In this document: one piece after another, positions 15,917 to 24,787 of the stretch
How the letters are laid out: every line of letters starts with the position of its first letter
Position numbering within the stretch: the stretch's first letter is position 1
Assembly (NCBI RefSeq): GCF_030389965.1
Contig: NZ_CP128400.1
Span: 620,001-684,000 of the forward strand
Direction: 5' to 3'
Origin: Candidatus Chlorohelix allophototropha
Lineage (GTDB): Bacteria; Chloroflexota; Chloroflexia; Chloroheliales; Chloroheliaceae
Length of the DNA: 64,000 nucleotides
Translations under genes and position numbers: made by a program
Notes under the pieces: model-generated
What the model saw: only the letters and a program-made list of their open reading frames with translations
The model's database searches: none
What the model was told of the DNA's origin: nothing

Positions 15917-17920
15917 TTAAAGCCCCAAAATTTCCCATAGCTTGATAGAACCATCCTCATGACCTGTCACCAAAAGCTTACCATCCGGCGAGAGAGTAAG
16001 CGCAGAAACTAGGTCAGCGACAGTGTTGCTAAGCTCCTTGCCCGAAGCCATACTCCATAGCTTGACACTGCTATCAGCGCTTATGCTGGCAATCGTCTTT
16101 CCATTTGGGCTGAACGCTACCGCTGTAACATAGCTAGAATGCCCCATGAGAGTGCCAAGTTCCTTGCCAGAAGCCACCTCCCACAGCTTCACGCTTTTGT
16201 CTTTACTCCCGCTGGCAAGGGTCTTGCCATCCGGGCTGAAGGCTACCGCATTGACATAGTCAGCATGACCCCTGAGAGTGTTAAGCTCCTTGCCCGAAGC
16301 CGCCTCCCACAACTTGATAGTAGCATCCCAACTAGCGCTAGCAAGGGTCTTGCCGTCCGGGCTATACGCTACCGCTGTAACATAGGCAGAATGGCTAGAG
16401 AGAGTGTTGAGCAGATTGCCAGAAGCGGCATCCCACAGCTTGATAGTTTTATCCCAACTCCCGCTGGCAATAGTTTTCCCATCCGGACTAAACGCTACCG
16501 CTGTAACATAGTCAGAATGACCCGCCAGGGTGCGTATTTCCTTGCCAGAAGCGGCATCCCACAGTTTGATATTTTTATCCCAACTCCCGCTGGCAATAGT
16601 TTTCCCGTCTGGGCTGAAGGCTATTGCTGTAATATAGTCAGCATGCCCCGTCAAAGTGCGTATTTCCTTGCCAGAAGCCGCCTCCCACAGCTCGATACTA
16701 GCATCCCAACTCCCGCTGGCAAGGGTCTTGCCATCCGGGCTGTATGCTACCGCTGTAACTCCAATGGAATGTCCAGAGAGTGTACCTATCTCTTCACTAG
16801 AATTCGCATCCCACAGCTTGATATCTTTATCCCAACTCCCGCTGGCAAGGGTCTTGCCATCCGGGCTGAACGCTACCGAAAAGACCATGTCAGTATGCCC
16901 TGTCAGAGTATCAATCTCCTTGCCGGAAGCCACTTCCCACAGCTTCACGCTAGTGTCCCGACTAGCGCTAGCCAGCATCTTCCCGTCCGGGCTGAAGGCT
17001 ATTGCTGTAACATAGTCAGTATGCCCCTTGAGGGTGCGTATTTCCTTGCCAGAAGCCGCCTCCCACAGCCTGATATTTTTATCATAACTGCCGCTGGCAA
17101 TTGTCTTTCCATCTGGGCTGTACGCTACCGAAATAACCCTAGCAGCATGCCCCTTAAGGGTGTTGAGCATTTTACCGGAAGCCACATCCCACAGCTTGAG
17201 GTTATTATCATAACTCCCGGAGACAAGGGTCTTCCCGTCCGGGCTGAACGCTAGCGCTACGACATAGCCAGCATGCCCATTGAGGGTGTTAAGTTCCTTG
17301 CCCGAAGCCACGTCCCACAGCTTGATAGTTCTATCATTACTCCCGCTGGCAATTGTCTTCCCGTCCGAGCTGAACGCTACCGCCGCAACAACGTCAGAAT
17401 GCCCCTTGAGAGTGTTAAGCTCATTACCAGAATCAACTTCCCACAGCTTGATAGTTTTATCATTACTCCCACTGACAAGGGTCTTCCCGTCCGGGCTGAA
17501 AGCTACCGAAGTAACAGCGGCAGAATGCCCAGAAAAAGTGCTAAGCTCATTACCAGAATCAACTTCCCACAGCTTAATAGTTTTATCCCAACTCCCACTG
17601 GCGAGCGTCTTCCCATCCGGGCTGTACGCTACCGAACTGACCCCGGCAGAGTGACCGGGAAGGGAAGGCGTAGAGTAGCGGAGCTTCAGAGCGGGCAGAT
17701 TACTAGCCGCCGGTGTACCAGATACTGCTACAGTGGCGGTTTTAGCTACGGTTGGGCGAGCAGTAACGGTTGATGAGGCAGTAGCCCGTGCGGTTTTAGC
17801 TACGGTTGGGCGAGCGGTAGCAGTAGGGGCGATGGTGGTAGCAGTAGTATCGTCACACGCTACCAGTAAGGTTGAAACCAATAACACTAAAGCTAGTAGA
17901 GATAAGCGAAACCTCTTCAT
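15917..17920 (-). CDS. Surface lipoprotein with 14 WD40 repeats
   Basis: 667-residue lipoprotein. The signal peptide ends in the lipobox LVAC (Cys22), followed by a Thr/Ala/Pro linker in which TARPTVAKTA occurs twice. From about residue 90 to the end I count 14 WD40 repeats of 42 residues, most reading GH-x-AVAFSPDGKTLASGS-D-IKLW. Fourteen repeats are enough for two seven-bladed propellers. Repeats 1-13 are strikingly alike, while the last (LSPDGKLLVTGHEDGSIKLW) is the most diverged, typical of a closing blade. WD40 propellers are protein-interaction scaffolds; outside the membrane the partner is unknown. The gene is monocistronic. Confidence 0.92.
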   Translation of the reverse strand: MKRFRLSLLALVLLVSTLLVACDDTTATTIAPTATARPTVAKTARATASSTVTARPTVAKTATVAVSGTPAASNLPALKLRYSTPSLPGHSAGVSSVAYSPDGKTLASGSWDKTIKLWEVDSGNELSTFSGHSAAVTSVAFSPDGKTLVSGSNDKTIKLWEVDSGNELNTLKGHSDVVAAVAFSSDGKTIASGSNDRTIKLWDVASGKELNTLNGHAGYVVALAFSPDGKTLVSGSYDNNLKLWDVASGKMLNTLKGHAARVISVAYSPDGKTIASGSYDKNIRLWEAASGKEIRTLKGHTDYVTAIAFSPDGKMLASASRDTSVKLWEVASGKEIDTLTGHTDMVFSVAFSPDGKTLASGSWDKDIKLWDANSSEEIGTLSGHSIGVTAVAYSPDGKTLASGSWDASIELWEAASGKEIRTLTGHADYITAIAFSPDGKTIASGSWDKNIKLWDAASGKEIRTLAGHSDYVTAVAFSPDGKTIASGSWDKTIKLWDAASGNLLNTLSSHSAYVTAVAYSPDGKTLASASWDATIKLWEAASGKELNTLRGHADYVNAVAFSPDGKTLASGSKDKSVKLWEVASGKELGTLMGHSSYVTAVAFSPNGKTIASISADSSVKLWSMASGKELSNTVADLVSALTLSPDGKLLVTGHEDGSIKLWEILGL
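15950..17660 (-). repeat. Tandem 126-bp units encoding WD40 blades
   Basis: The blades repeat at 126 bases with long near-identical stretches at DNA level (for example the segments encoding SPDGKTLASGSWDK). Such homogeneity suggests recent duplication or gene conversion between blades. Confidence 0.8.
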
Positions 17921-17980
17921 AAAACAAACGTTCCTTTCGTTGTGCTAGGTCTCTTGTAGCAGTACACCATTTCGGGGTGT

Positions 17981-18108
17981 TTGGAATGCGCCCTATAAGA
18001 CCAGACTACATTCTAGCCGCTTTTGAGCCAACCAATTATGTTCAAAATCTATCGGCGATAAGTAGCCCAAAGACGAATGTAAGCGACCTTCATTATAAAT
18101 CCGTTCCG
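17981..18108 (-). mobile_element. IS3-family 3' end remnant
   Basis: Minus-strand reading gives PERIYNEGRLHSSLGYLSP followed by IDFEHNWLAQ and a stop, the C-terminal end of an IS3/IS150-type orfB transposase (YNxxRxHSSLGYLSPxxF). The outer 49 bases (17981-18029) form one arm of a long inverted repeat with 19438-19486. Confidence 0.75.
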
Positions 18109-19436
18109 GGTATGTCAATAGTTTTGTGTAAATGGAATTGATTGCTGAATTCAAATAGTTACTCTTTGCTTAAAACAGATCGAAAGCTGGTTCAAAATAC
18201 ATGCCCAATTAGGTATCGGCATGGTCCAATCGCTGGTAATATCACAATTTGCCAGGTAAAATAACTTCCTTACTGACTCCGCGGAGGGAAAAGCCCCCTT
18301 GGTTTTGATCACTTTACGCAATTGGCGATGGTAGCCCTCGACGGAATTCGTGGTGTAGATCAGCCGCCGGATATCAGGTGGATAGGTGGACAGCTCCGCC
18401 CAATTGTTCTCCCAGCTCTTTACCGCAATGGCATACTTCCCACCCATTTATCGGTCAGATTTAGCAGGTTGAGTTCGGCTTCTTCCCGAGTAGCCGCCTT
18501 GTCAAGTCAGCCATAAAGGCTTTCTGATCCTTCCAGACCACATAGAGCAGGCTGGTGCGGATTTGATGAATAATGCAGCGCTGAACCTGGGCGTAGGGAA
18601 AGACCGCCTGGATCGCCTCACTGAAACCGCTTAGCCCGTCCACGCAAGCGATAAAAATATCCTCGACCCCACGCCCTTTCAGAGCACTGATCACTCCCAG
18701 CCAGAATTTAGCTCCTTCCCCAATGACCCAGAATATCGCGCCGCCCTTCCAGATCGACCCCCAACACATTGTAAACTGCCATATTCTCGACTTTGCCTTC
18801 CCGGCGCATTTTCACAAAGATGGTGTCCAGATAGATGATCGGGTAAATAGCTGCCAGTGGCCGGTTCTGCCAGGCTTCTACCATCGGCCAGATCATGGCG
18901 CTGATGGTAGCGGGCGAGATTTCCACCCCATACAGATCCTGTAAAGTCTCCTGCAAGTCTCGGGTAGAGAGCCCTTTGCCATACAGACCCAGGATCTTTT
19001 CTTCCAGTTCGTTGGTGTTATGACCGTACTTTTTGAGTAGGGTGGGTTCGAACTCGTCATTGCGATCCCTTGGCACCTGGATGGTGGTGCTACCGGCTGA
19101 GGAATTTAGCTGGCGAGTAACTTTGCCGTTTCGGCTATTACCACTATTACGACCTTTAGCCTCATATTTCTCATAACCCAGATGGTCGGTCAGTTCCGCC
19201 TCCAGCATTTGCTCCAGGGTGCGAGCGAACAGTTTGGCGAAGATCCCTTCCCGACCAAAGAAATCTTCGATGGAGCTAGCCTTGTCCAGTTCTTGCTGGA
19301 CCACTTCTACTGATGGCAAATTGCTGGATTTGCTAGTTTGTTGTTAGCCGCCACTGGTTTTCTCCTTAATAGCTGTTTTTATTTTCGGCTATCTTACCAT
19401 CAGCTTTTTCCTTTTACACACGTTAGGATACACTCT
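18109..19436 (-). mobile_element. IS256-family element, decayed
   Basis: Its ends share the IS256-like GTGTGTAAA pattern (around 18123-18132 and 19414-19425 on opposite strands). It sits inside the IS3 remnant: IS3 end sequences lie at 17981-18108 and 19438-19486. Confidence 0.7.
18151..19319 (-). pseudogene. IS256-family transposase with two frameshifts
   Basis: Read in transcription order, the N-terminal 200 residues (19319 down to 18708: HLGYEKYEAKGRNSGNSRNG, IQVPRDRNDEFEP, IYLDTIFVKMR with the first Asp), then after a frameshift near 18720 the middle (KFWLGVISALKGRGVEDIFI, CVDGLSGF with the second Asp, QRCIIHQIR), then after another frameshift near 18500 the end (IYTTNSVEGYHRQLRKV with the catalytic Glu). 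All three DDE residues survive but no continuous frame does, so the gene is inactive unless both shifts are bypassed. Confidence 0.85.
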
Positions 19437-19437
19437 C

Positions 19438-19486
19438 GGCTCAAAAGCAGCTAGAATGTGGTCTGGTCATATAGGGGGCATTCCAA
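19438..19486 (+). repeat. Right arm of the 49-bp IS3 inverted repeat
   Basis: Reverse complement matches 17981-18029 with about five mismatches. It probably represents the other end of the same IS3 element, whose interior was replaced by the IS256 copy. Confidence 0.7.
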
Positions 19487-19811
19487 TCTCCCCGTTACGG
19501 TCTCTGGGCACGGCTATTTCGGTTTCACCGACGCTGGAGCGGTTGATTTTGCCGTTGCGCGAGTTGCCACTGTTTCGACCCGCCGCTTCGTATTTGTCGT
19601 AGCCGAGGTGGTCGGTGATTTCAGCTTCCAACAATTTTTCGAGGGTATGGCCGAAAACCCTGCAAAGGATGCCTTCTTTGCCGAAGAAATCGTCCATACT
19701 TTTGGCACTGCCCAACTGTTGTTGGATTAACTCCATGGGTGGTAAGGATGCCTGAATAATCTCCTGGATCTGCTTCTTTTTTGAATTCGAGTTCTGGTTG
19801 CTGTCTGGCAT
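19467..19811 (-). pseudogene. 5' fragment of a second IS256-family transposase
   Basis: About 107 genuine residues: LPPMELIQQQLGSAKSMDDF, FGKEGILCRVFGHTLEKLLE, HLGYDKYEAAGRNSGNSRNG and VPRDRNGE, a diverged relative of the IS256 transposase at 18151-19319. The frame is cut at the IS3 end at 19486 (the last few residues are read from the IS3 end). Its own terminal sequence, GTGTACATTAGTGTGTGTAA on the minus strand, is at about 19877-19896. Between 19897 and 20010 a short minus-strand frame is visible but not recognised. Confidence 0.8.
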
Positions 19812-20010
19812 AAATGGTTTTCTCCTTATTAGCTGGTTTTAATTGCTTTATTGTAGCAGCAGCTTTTTCCATTTACACACACTAATGTACACCCTCATTT
19901 ACGGTGTTGCGCCGCTTCAGCCTTCGGTAATCGGGATACACCACGAAGCCCTAGTAGCTTCTTCTGTCCGACCAGATAATGGCTTTGGTGGTCAGATAAC
20001 ACCATAGATT

Positions 20011-23000
20011 CTATACCCTATCCAGTAGCAAGCGCACTTTCCTAACAAGCTCTATAGACGAAAAAGGTTTCTGGATAAAATCCGTTGATAGGAGAATGCT
20101 ATCATCGTAAAACATGTCTTCCGAATAACCTGACATTAAAAGTATTTTCAGGTCGGGGAAATGTTTTGCCAGTTCTACAGAAAGTTCTTTCCCACCCATT
20201 CGGGGCATCACCATATCACTTATCAGCAGGTCGATTTTACCTCCGTAATTCCGATACATTTCTAGAGCTTCATGACCGTTTTCTGCTTCCAGAACCGTGT
20301 AGCCGTTTTTTCTCAGTAGCGCTCTAGCTAATTTTCGGATGAGGTTTTCATCTTCCACTAAGAGTATCGTTTCGGAACCGCTCGTGGGCAGGTTTACGAC
20401 TGGTTGCTCAACCACTTCAGGAGTTGAAATCCCTTCCAGTTTTGGTAAGTAGATTTTGAAAACAGAACCCAATCCCGGTTCACTGTAAACAGAAATATAA
20501 CTTTGGCTTTGCTGGATTATCCCGTACACAGTGGCAAGCCCCAGACCAGTGCCCTTTCCAGGTTCTTTAGTAGTAAAGAAAGGCTCAAAGATATGGCTTA
20601 GCGTTTCATTATCCATTCCGCAGCCTGTATCGCTTGCTTCTAGCAAAACATATTGTCCTGGTTTTATAGTCTGGAAGTAGCCGGTGTGTCCCTCATCTAA
20701 CTGCACATTGGAAGTTTTCAGCTTAAAGCTACCGACTCCGCGCATTGCATCCCTAGCATTAACCGCTAGGTTTATTATAATTAGCTCTACCTGAACCGGG
20801 TCAGCCATCACCATACCTAGGTTGCGGTCAAGTTCACACATTATCTCAACATTATCCCCAATCAAACGCTTCAACATTTTCTCAATATCCAGAATCGTAT
20901 TATTGAGGTTTAGCACCTTTGGTTGAAGCCTCTGACGACGGCTGAAAGCCAGCAGTTGCTTGGTTAAAGCGGCAGCTTTTTCCCCTGCCTTCTTGATTTC
21001 CTGCGCATTTTCAAGCAGCGGGTCTTGTGAATGCAAACCGTTAGCTATTATTTCGGCGTAAGCTTGGATTACGGTCAGCAGATTATTAAAATCGTGTGCC
21101 ACGCCCCCTGCCAACCTGCCCACCATCTCCATTTTCTGAGAATGGAAAAGTTGTTCTTTGCTCCTGATTACCTCATTTTGCGCTTGTTTGAGCGAGGTTA
21201 AATCGCGAGTAATAGAAAGTAAGGATACTAACTGCTTTTTGGTGTTAAATTCTGGGACTATGCGGGTTTGGAGATAAAACACTTGCCCAAATAAAGTGAT
21301 TTCATAATCTAGCACCTGCTCTTGCCCGGTTTCGATTACTTTTAGGGCAAATTCCTGCCAAGGTTGCAAAACATTTTGGTCTATTGCAAGCTTCTCTGGA
21401 GTTTTTCCAATTAAAGACTCTGCCGACTCACCATATAATTGAGCTGCTGCCGGATTAGCATAGAGCAACTCAAATTCTATATTATGTCTGACGATAAAGT
21501 CTGGAGAGTTTTCCACCAGCGCCTTAAAACGGGTTTCGCTTTGGCGCAAAGCTTCTTCTCCATGCTTGCGCTGGGTGATGTCCACCATAATGGTAGCCGC
21601 TTGTAGAATATTCCCGCTGTCATTGAGAATAGGGAAGATGGTCTGTTCCACATCAATTAGCCGACCATCCGGGGTTTTAAGACGGTTTTCTCCACTCCAT
21701 TGTCCGTTTTTTAAGGCATACGGCAAATATTCATTAAGGGCGCGTTCTGCATCTTCCGGCAAGTGAAAATCGGCGATTTGCTTACCTATAAACATTTCCG
21801 GTTGGTCGTAACCGAGCATAATTGCGCCACCCCGGTTCATAAAGGTAATTTGTCCTTCCAGATTACTCATTGCGATGAGATTTCTTGACTGGCGCAATAA
21901 CTCATTCTGCATAAGGATTTCTCGTTCTGCCATTTTCTTATCGGTAATTTCGCTGGCGTAAATCAGCGCCGCATAAGGCTTTCCCGTGCTATCCCGTATC
22001 GGTTGCAGGCTAGTACGAAACCAAACTGATTTCCCGGCAAGAGTCACTTCAGGTTCAAGGACTAAGCCTTTTTCGAGGGTTATAACCCGATTTATATCAG
22101 CCATTATATTGTTGGCTTGTGAGGGCGGGAATAAGTCATGCACGGTCTTGCCCATCAGTTGCTCAGGCTCTACACCAAAAGGAACGGCAGCGATTCTATT
22201 CAAATACAAATAACGTCCGGTGGAATCAACCATCGAAAATGCACCATCCGAGCTTTCAATCAGGCTGCGATACTTTTCTTCGCTGTCTCGCAAGGCTGCT
22301 TCCGCTCTTTTGCGAGCGGTTATATCGCGAATAATTGCCAGCACTTCCTCAGTATTATCTAACGGTGCAAACCGCGCTTCAAAGAAATGCATATCTGCTT
22401 GAAAGAACAGCTCATATTCGAAAATTACAGGTTGTCTCGTGAGGTCAACCTGCTTGATTGCCTCCAGCGAGCGGTTCGCAACCCACGAGGGTAAAATGTC
22501 CTGAATATGTTTGCCGATAAAAGCTTCCGGCGGAACTAGCAAATCGGTTTGGGGACCATGAAATTCTACAAATATTCCTTCAGGCGTTATACGAAACAAT
22601 AAATCAGGGTTCGCCGAAAGTAAAGCTTTCTGTTGAGCTTCGCTGTAGAGTAGCTTTTCTTCAATTCTTTTGTGTTCGGTGATGTCGCGTCCGACACTTT
22701 GATATTCGATAAAGCGACCACTTTTATCGAATATAGCCCGGTTTGTCCATTCAATCCAGCGAAGTTTCTGCCCGGGTAGGCTATCTTGATATACCAATTT
22801 TGCAACGGGACTATCAAATGTTAAGGTTTTGACATGGGCAATTGCCCGCTCTCGATACTCTGCCGGAATATTATCCAGAATATTACTACCCAATAGAGCT
22901 TCAATAGGCTGCTCGTACCATTCGCTGTAGGCGCGGTTGGCAAAGGTCAGCCGAAAATCGGCATCATAACGACAGATAAGCTCTGTCTGATATTTGATAA

Positions 23001-23442
23001 TGCTCTCGTAATACGATTCATCCGATTCTTTTGTTAAATGCCTCGTTTCAAGCGCTTGTCTGACAAATTCTATAAGACGAAGGTAATCCGTCTTTTCAAC
23101 GAACCCGCTTGCCCCCAGACGCATCATATCTACTGCGACCTGCACCGTTGCCCCTTCTGAAACAAGGATAATTGGGGTGGTGGGTTGGGAGTGTTTGACT
23201 AACTTAATCACATCGACCGAGCTTAGCGTAGCTAATACAAAATTGCACAAAACTAAGTCCCACTCGCGCTCTTTGAGGGCTATTTCAAGCTCAAGGGCAT
23301 TTAGGACAAGGCGATATTCGAAGTTGATTTTCGCAGAATCTCTGAGTAATACAACCAAGTAGTCAACATCGGACGGGGAATCAGTGATAAGGAGAATATT
23401 GTTTTTTTCGGGTTCTACAACCTTTGAATGGCGCATGGTCAT
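20011..23442 (-). CDS. Hybrid sensor histidine kinase: pseudo-REC, five PAS, HisKA, HATPase, REC
   Basis: 1143-residue cytoplasmic signalling protein without transmembrane helices. Domains: an N-terminal receiver-like domain (about 13-130) in which the phospho-acceptor Asp position reads LVLCNFVL, so Asn67 replaces Asp; five PAS/PAC units (about 140-255, 265-375, 385-500, 510-622, 630-745); HisKA with His783 in [12 protein letters not shown]; HATPase with [17 protein letters not shown] and [12 protein letters not shown]; and a C-terminal receiver with intact Asp in [13 protein letters not shown]. The AHDFNN type of H-box places it with the PAS-rich hybrid kinases common in Chloroflexota. The two receivers probably play different roles, the first being non-phosphorylatable. 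No response regulator is adjacent; the chemosensory cluster begins 1.3 kb away. Confidence 0.92.
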   Translation of the reverse strand: MTMRHSKVVEPEKNNILLITDSPSDVDYLVVLLRDSAKINFEYRLVLNALELEIALKEREWDLVLCNFVLATLSSVDVIKLVKHSQPTTPIILVSEGATVQVAVDMMRLGASGFVEKTDYLRLIEFVRQALETRHLTKESDESYYESIIKYQTELICRYDADFRLTFANRAYSEWYEQPIEALLGSNILDNIPAEYRERAIAHVKTLTFDSPVAKLVYQDSLPGQKLRWIEWTNRAIFDKSGRFIEYQSVGRDITEHKRIEEKLLYSEAQQKALLSANPDLLFRITPEGIFVEFHGPQTDLLVPPEAFIGKHIQDILPSWVANRSLEAIKQVDLTRQPVIFEYELFFQADMHFFEARFAPLDNTEEVLAIIRDITARKRAEAALRDSEEKYRSLIESSDGAFSMVDSTGRYLYLNRIAAVPFGVEPEQLMGKTVHDLFPPSQANNIMADINRVITLEKGLVLEPEVTLAGKSVWFRTSLQPIRDSTGKPYAALIYASEITDKKMAEREILMQNELLRQSRNLIAMSNLEGQITFMNRGGAIMLGYDQPEMFIGKQIADFHLPEDAERALNEYLPYALKNGQWSGENRLKTPDGRLIDVEQTIFPILNDSGNILQAATIMVDITQRKHGEEALRQSETRFKALVENSPDFIVRHNIEFELLYANPAAAQLYGESAESLIGKTPEKLAIDQNVLQPWQEFALKVIETGQEQVLDYEITLFGQVFYLQTRIVPEFNTKKQLVSLLSITRDLTSLKQAQNEVIRSKEQLFHSQKMEMVGRLAGGVAHDFNNLLTVIQAYAEIIANGLHSQDPLLENAQEIKKAGEKAAALTKQLLAFSRRQRLQPKVLNLNNTILDIEKMLKRLIGDNVEIMCELDRNLGMVMADPVQVELIIINLAVNARDAMRGVGSFKLKTSNVQLDEGHTGYFQTIKPGQYVLLEASDTGCGMDNETLSHIFEPFFTTKEPGKGTGLGLATVYGIIQQSQSYISVYSEPGLGSVFKIYLPKLEGISTPEVVEQPVVNLPTSGSETILLVEDENLIRKLARALLRKNGYTVLEAENGHEALEMYRNYGGKIDLLISDMVMPRMGGKELSVELAKHFPDLKILLMSGYSEDMFYDDSILLSTDFIQKPFSSIELVRKVRLLLDRV

Positions 23443-23639
23443 ACCTTTTGAAAACCTAGCAAATTTGTATTACGACTAAGCAGTTATTTGGATGCCCTAC
23501 TTACAATTATACTTCCTATTGGAATACTTCCGGCTGGAAAAAGTAAAGGCTAGGAGAAGTCCCACGAAGAAATGTGGAGATGGGGTAAGGCGTAAAGAGA
23601 ATTCCGAAAGCGCGAAGCGCCGCCCTAAAAAGTGGTAGT
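23443..23639. other. Intergenic leader of the hybrid kinase gene
   Basis: AT-rich upstream region followed by a purine-rich stretch (AGGAGAAGTCCCACGAAG near 23550). No gene, promoter match or repeat is convincing. Confidence 0.3.
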
Positions 23640-23689
23640 CAGCCTATTGGCTCGTAATATAATGGGTTTGCGGGGTTTATTAGCCCGGT

Positions 23690-23835
23690 CAGGCTACTGG
23701 GTAGGTGCTGCGGGGCGGTTCTTTCAACAACAATGAAGCTAATGTGTCCTGTGTGTACCACAGCAACAACAACCCTAACAACAGTAACAACAATATTGGG
23801 TTTCGGTTGGTGGTGTGTTCCGATGACCTGTCTAA
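23690..23835 (+). other. Candidate orphan DGR template repeat (or relic variable region)
   Basis: Read in one frame from 23705 the DNA gives [15 protein letters not shown], then [11 protein letters not shown] and IGFRLVV, the consensus of the variable C-terminal end of formylglycine-generating/C-type-lectin-fold target proteins of diversity-generating retroelements. The positions expected to vary are almost all Asn encoded by AAC or AAT, as in unmutated template repeats. A TAG stop lies directly before the first codon (23702-23704), so this is not the end of a working target gene. No DGR-type reverse transcriptase or Avd gene is visible nearby. Confidence 0.55.
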
Positions 23836-24098
23836 CCTTCAGAGGGCGCAATCCTTAAAACGGGTTGAGCTTGCTTCCAGAAATGTCGTGCGATTACGGT
23901 TTCACGTCCGAGGAGAAGGCGGCAGGATAGCGCCGGCGGGTCTGGTCTGCGTGTGCAAACGCCAGGCACATATCTAGGGCTTGGGTACAGTCCAGTTTTA
24001 GCGTGCCCTAAAATGATGCAGGTATTTTAAGCTTGTGGCTTATTCGGGCGAACTAAACGGTCACGAATTACTTCGAACACTCCCAGTGTTGAAATTAT

Positions 24099-24507
24099 AA
24101 AATGTAATGATTAGGACTAGATCGGACACGTATGGTAAAATCAACACAAGCATTATCAGAAGGAGTGTCCGATGTCAGTCGAACGAAAAATCATCAAAGG
24201 GCGAGTAGGACTGCTGAAGCTAGCCGAGGAGTTAGGCAATGTCAGCCAGGCCTGCAAAGTCCTGGGCTATTCCCGCGATACTTTCTACCGCTACATGGTT
24301 GGAGTATTACAATCGGGAGCGCGCGCATATTGGGCGGTATTGTTACGGCAAGACCCCTTTACAAACTTTTCGAGATAGCAAGCACTTGGCAGATCAGAAA
24401 CGATTGGATAAACTGTTAGAAACTACCGCCACCAGAAGTCAGGCGGTTACTACCCCTCTTGTCAGTTAAGTCGCTAGTATCCGATCTAGTCCTGTCTACT
24501 ACATTTT
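24099..24507 (+). mobile_element. IS481-family internal deletion derivative (MITE-like)
   Basis: Imperfect 31-bp inverted ends at 24099-24129 and 24477-24507 (six mismatches; the inner AGGACTAGATCGGA block is identical). Inside, an N-terminal transposase piece (VSQACKVLGYSRDTFYRY) is joined directly to a C-terminal piece (EYYNRERAHIGRYCYGKTPL, QTFRDSKHL), so roughly three quarters of the transposase gene has been lost. Confidence 0.75.
24172..24469 (+). pseudogene. IS481 transposase, N- and C-terminal ends fused by internal deletion
   Basis: The first 40 codons from the ATG at 24172 encode the helix-turn-helix of an IS481 transposase. The frame then shifts at the deletion point near 24298 to the C-terminal end, which reads on to the stop at 24467-24469. 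The whole catalytic core is missing, so the product cannot transpose. The ends may still be moved by a full-length relative elsewhere in the genome. Confidence 0.75.
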
Positions 24508-24622
24508 TCCCGCGTTACCACTAAATTTTACGCAGACCCTGATCTTTTCTTAATTACTAATCGAATACCACTCTCCACCTACTGGTAGGTGGCTATTTTC
24601 ACAAGAACGTCAAAGGTATCAA

Positions 24623-24666
24623 ACCCCTTGACAATTTAACACATTGGACACGTATCCTGTTCCTAG
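24623..24666 (-). repeat. Dispersed 44-bp repeat, copy 1
   Basis: Minus-strand sequence beginning CTAGGAACAGGATACGTGT and ending TTAAATTGTCAAGGGGT matches 36322-36366 with a few differences in the middle. Probably an end fragment of an IS not otherwise present here. Confidence 0.7.
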
Positions 24667-24778
24667 AAGTTTGTCGGAGAAAGCCTTATTTTGGCGTAGA
24701 CACTACCACTGATAGTAAAATTCTAGCAGACTTGTCTATAAGTGGTAGGCATTTCGATTACTCCGACAAGCTGCTAGG
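24662..24778. repeat. Nested inverted-repeat hairpin next to cheB
   Basis: Outer arms CCTAGAAGTTTGTCGGAG (24662-24679) and CTCCGACAAGCTGCTAGG (24761-24778) pair over 18 bp with two mismatches. Inner arms CTACCACTGATAG and CTATAAGTGGTAG pair with one mismatch. TGTT flanks both sides. It ends 9 bases from the cheB stop codon, so it could be a small MITE now serving as terminator. Confidence 0.6.
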
Positions 24779-24787
24779 TGTTGTATG

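Noticed and set aside
16139-17254. Long plus-strand open frames opposite the WD40 gene
   Set aside because: They are by-products of the repetitive WD40 coding sequence on the other strand; their products are periodic with the same 42-codon unit and have no recognisable domain.
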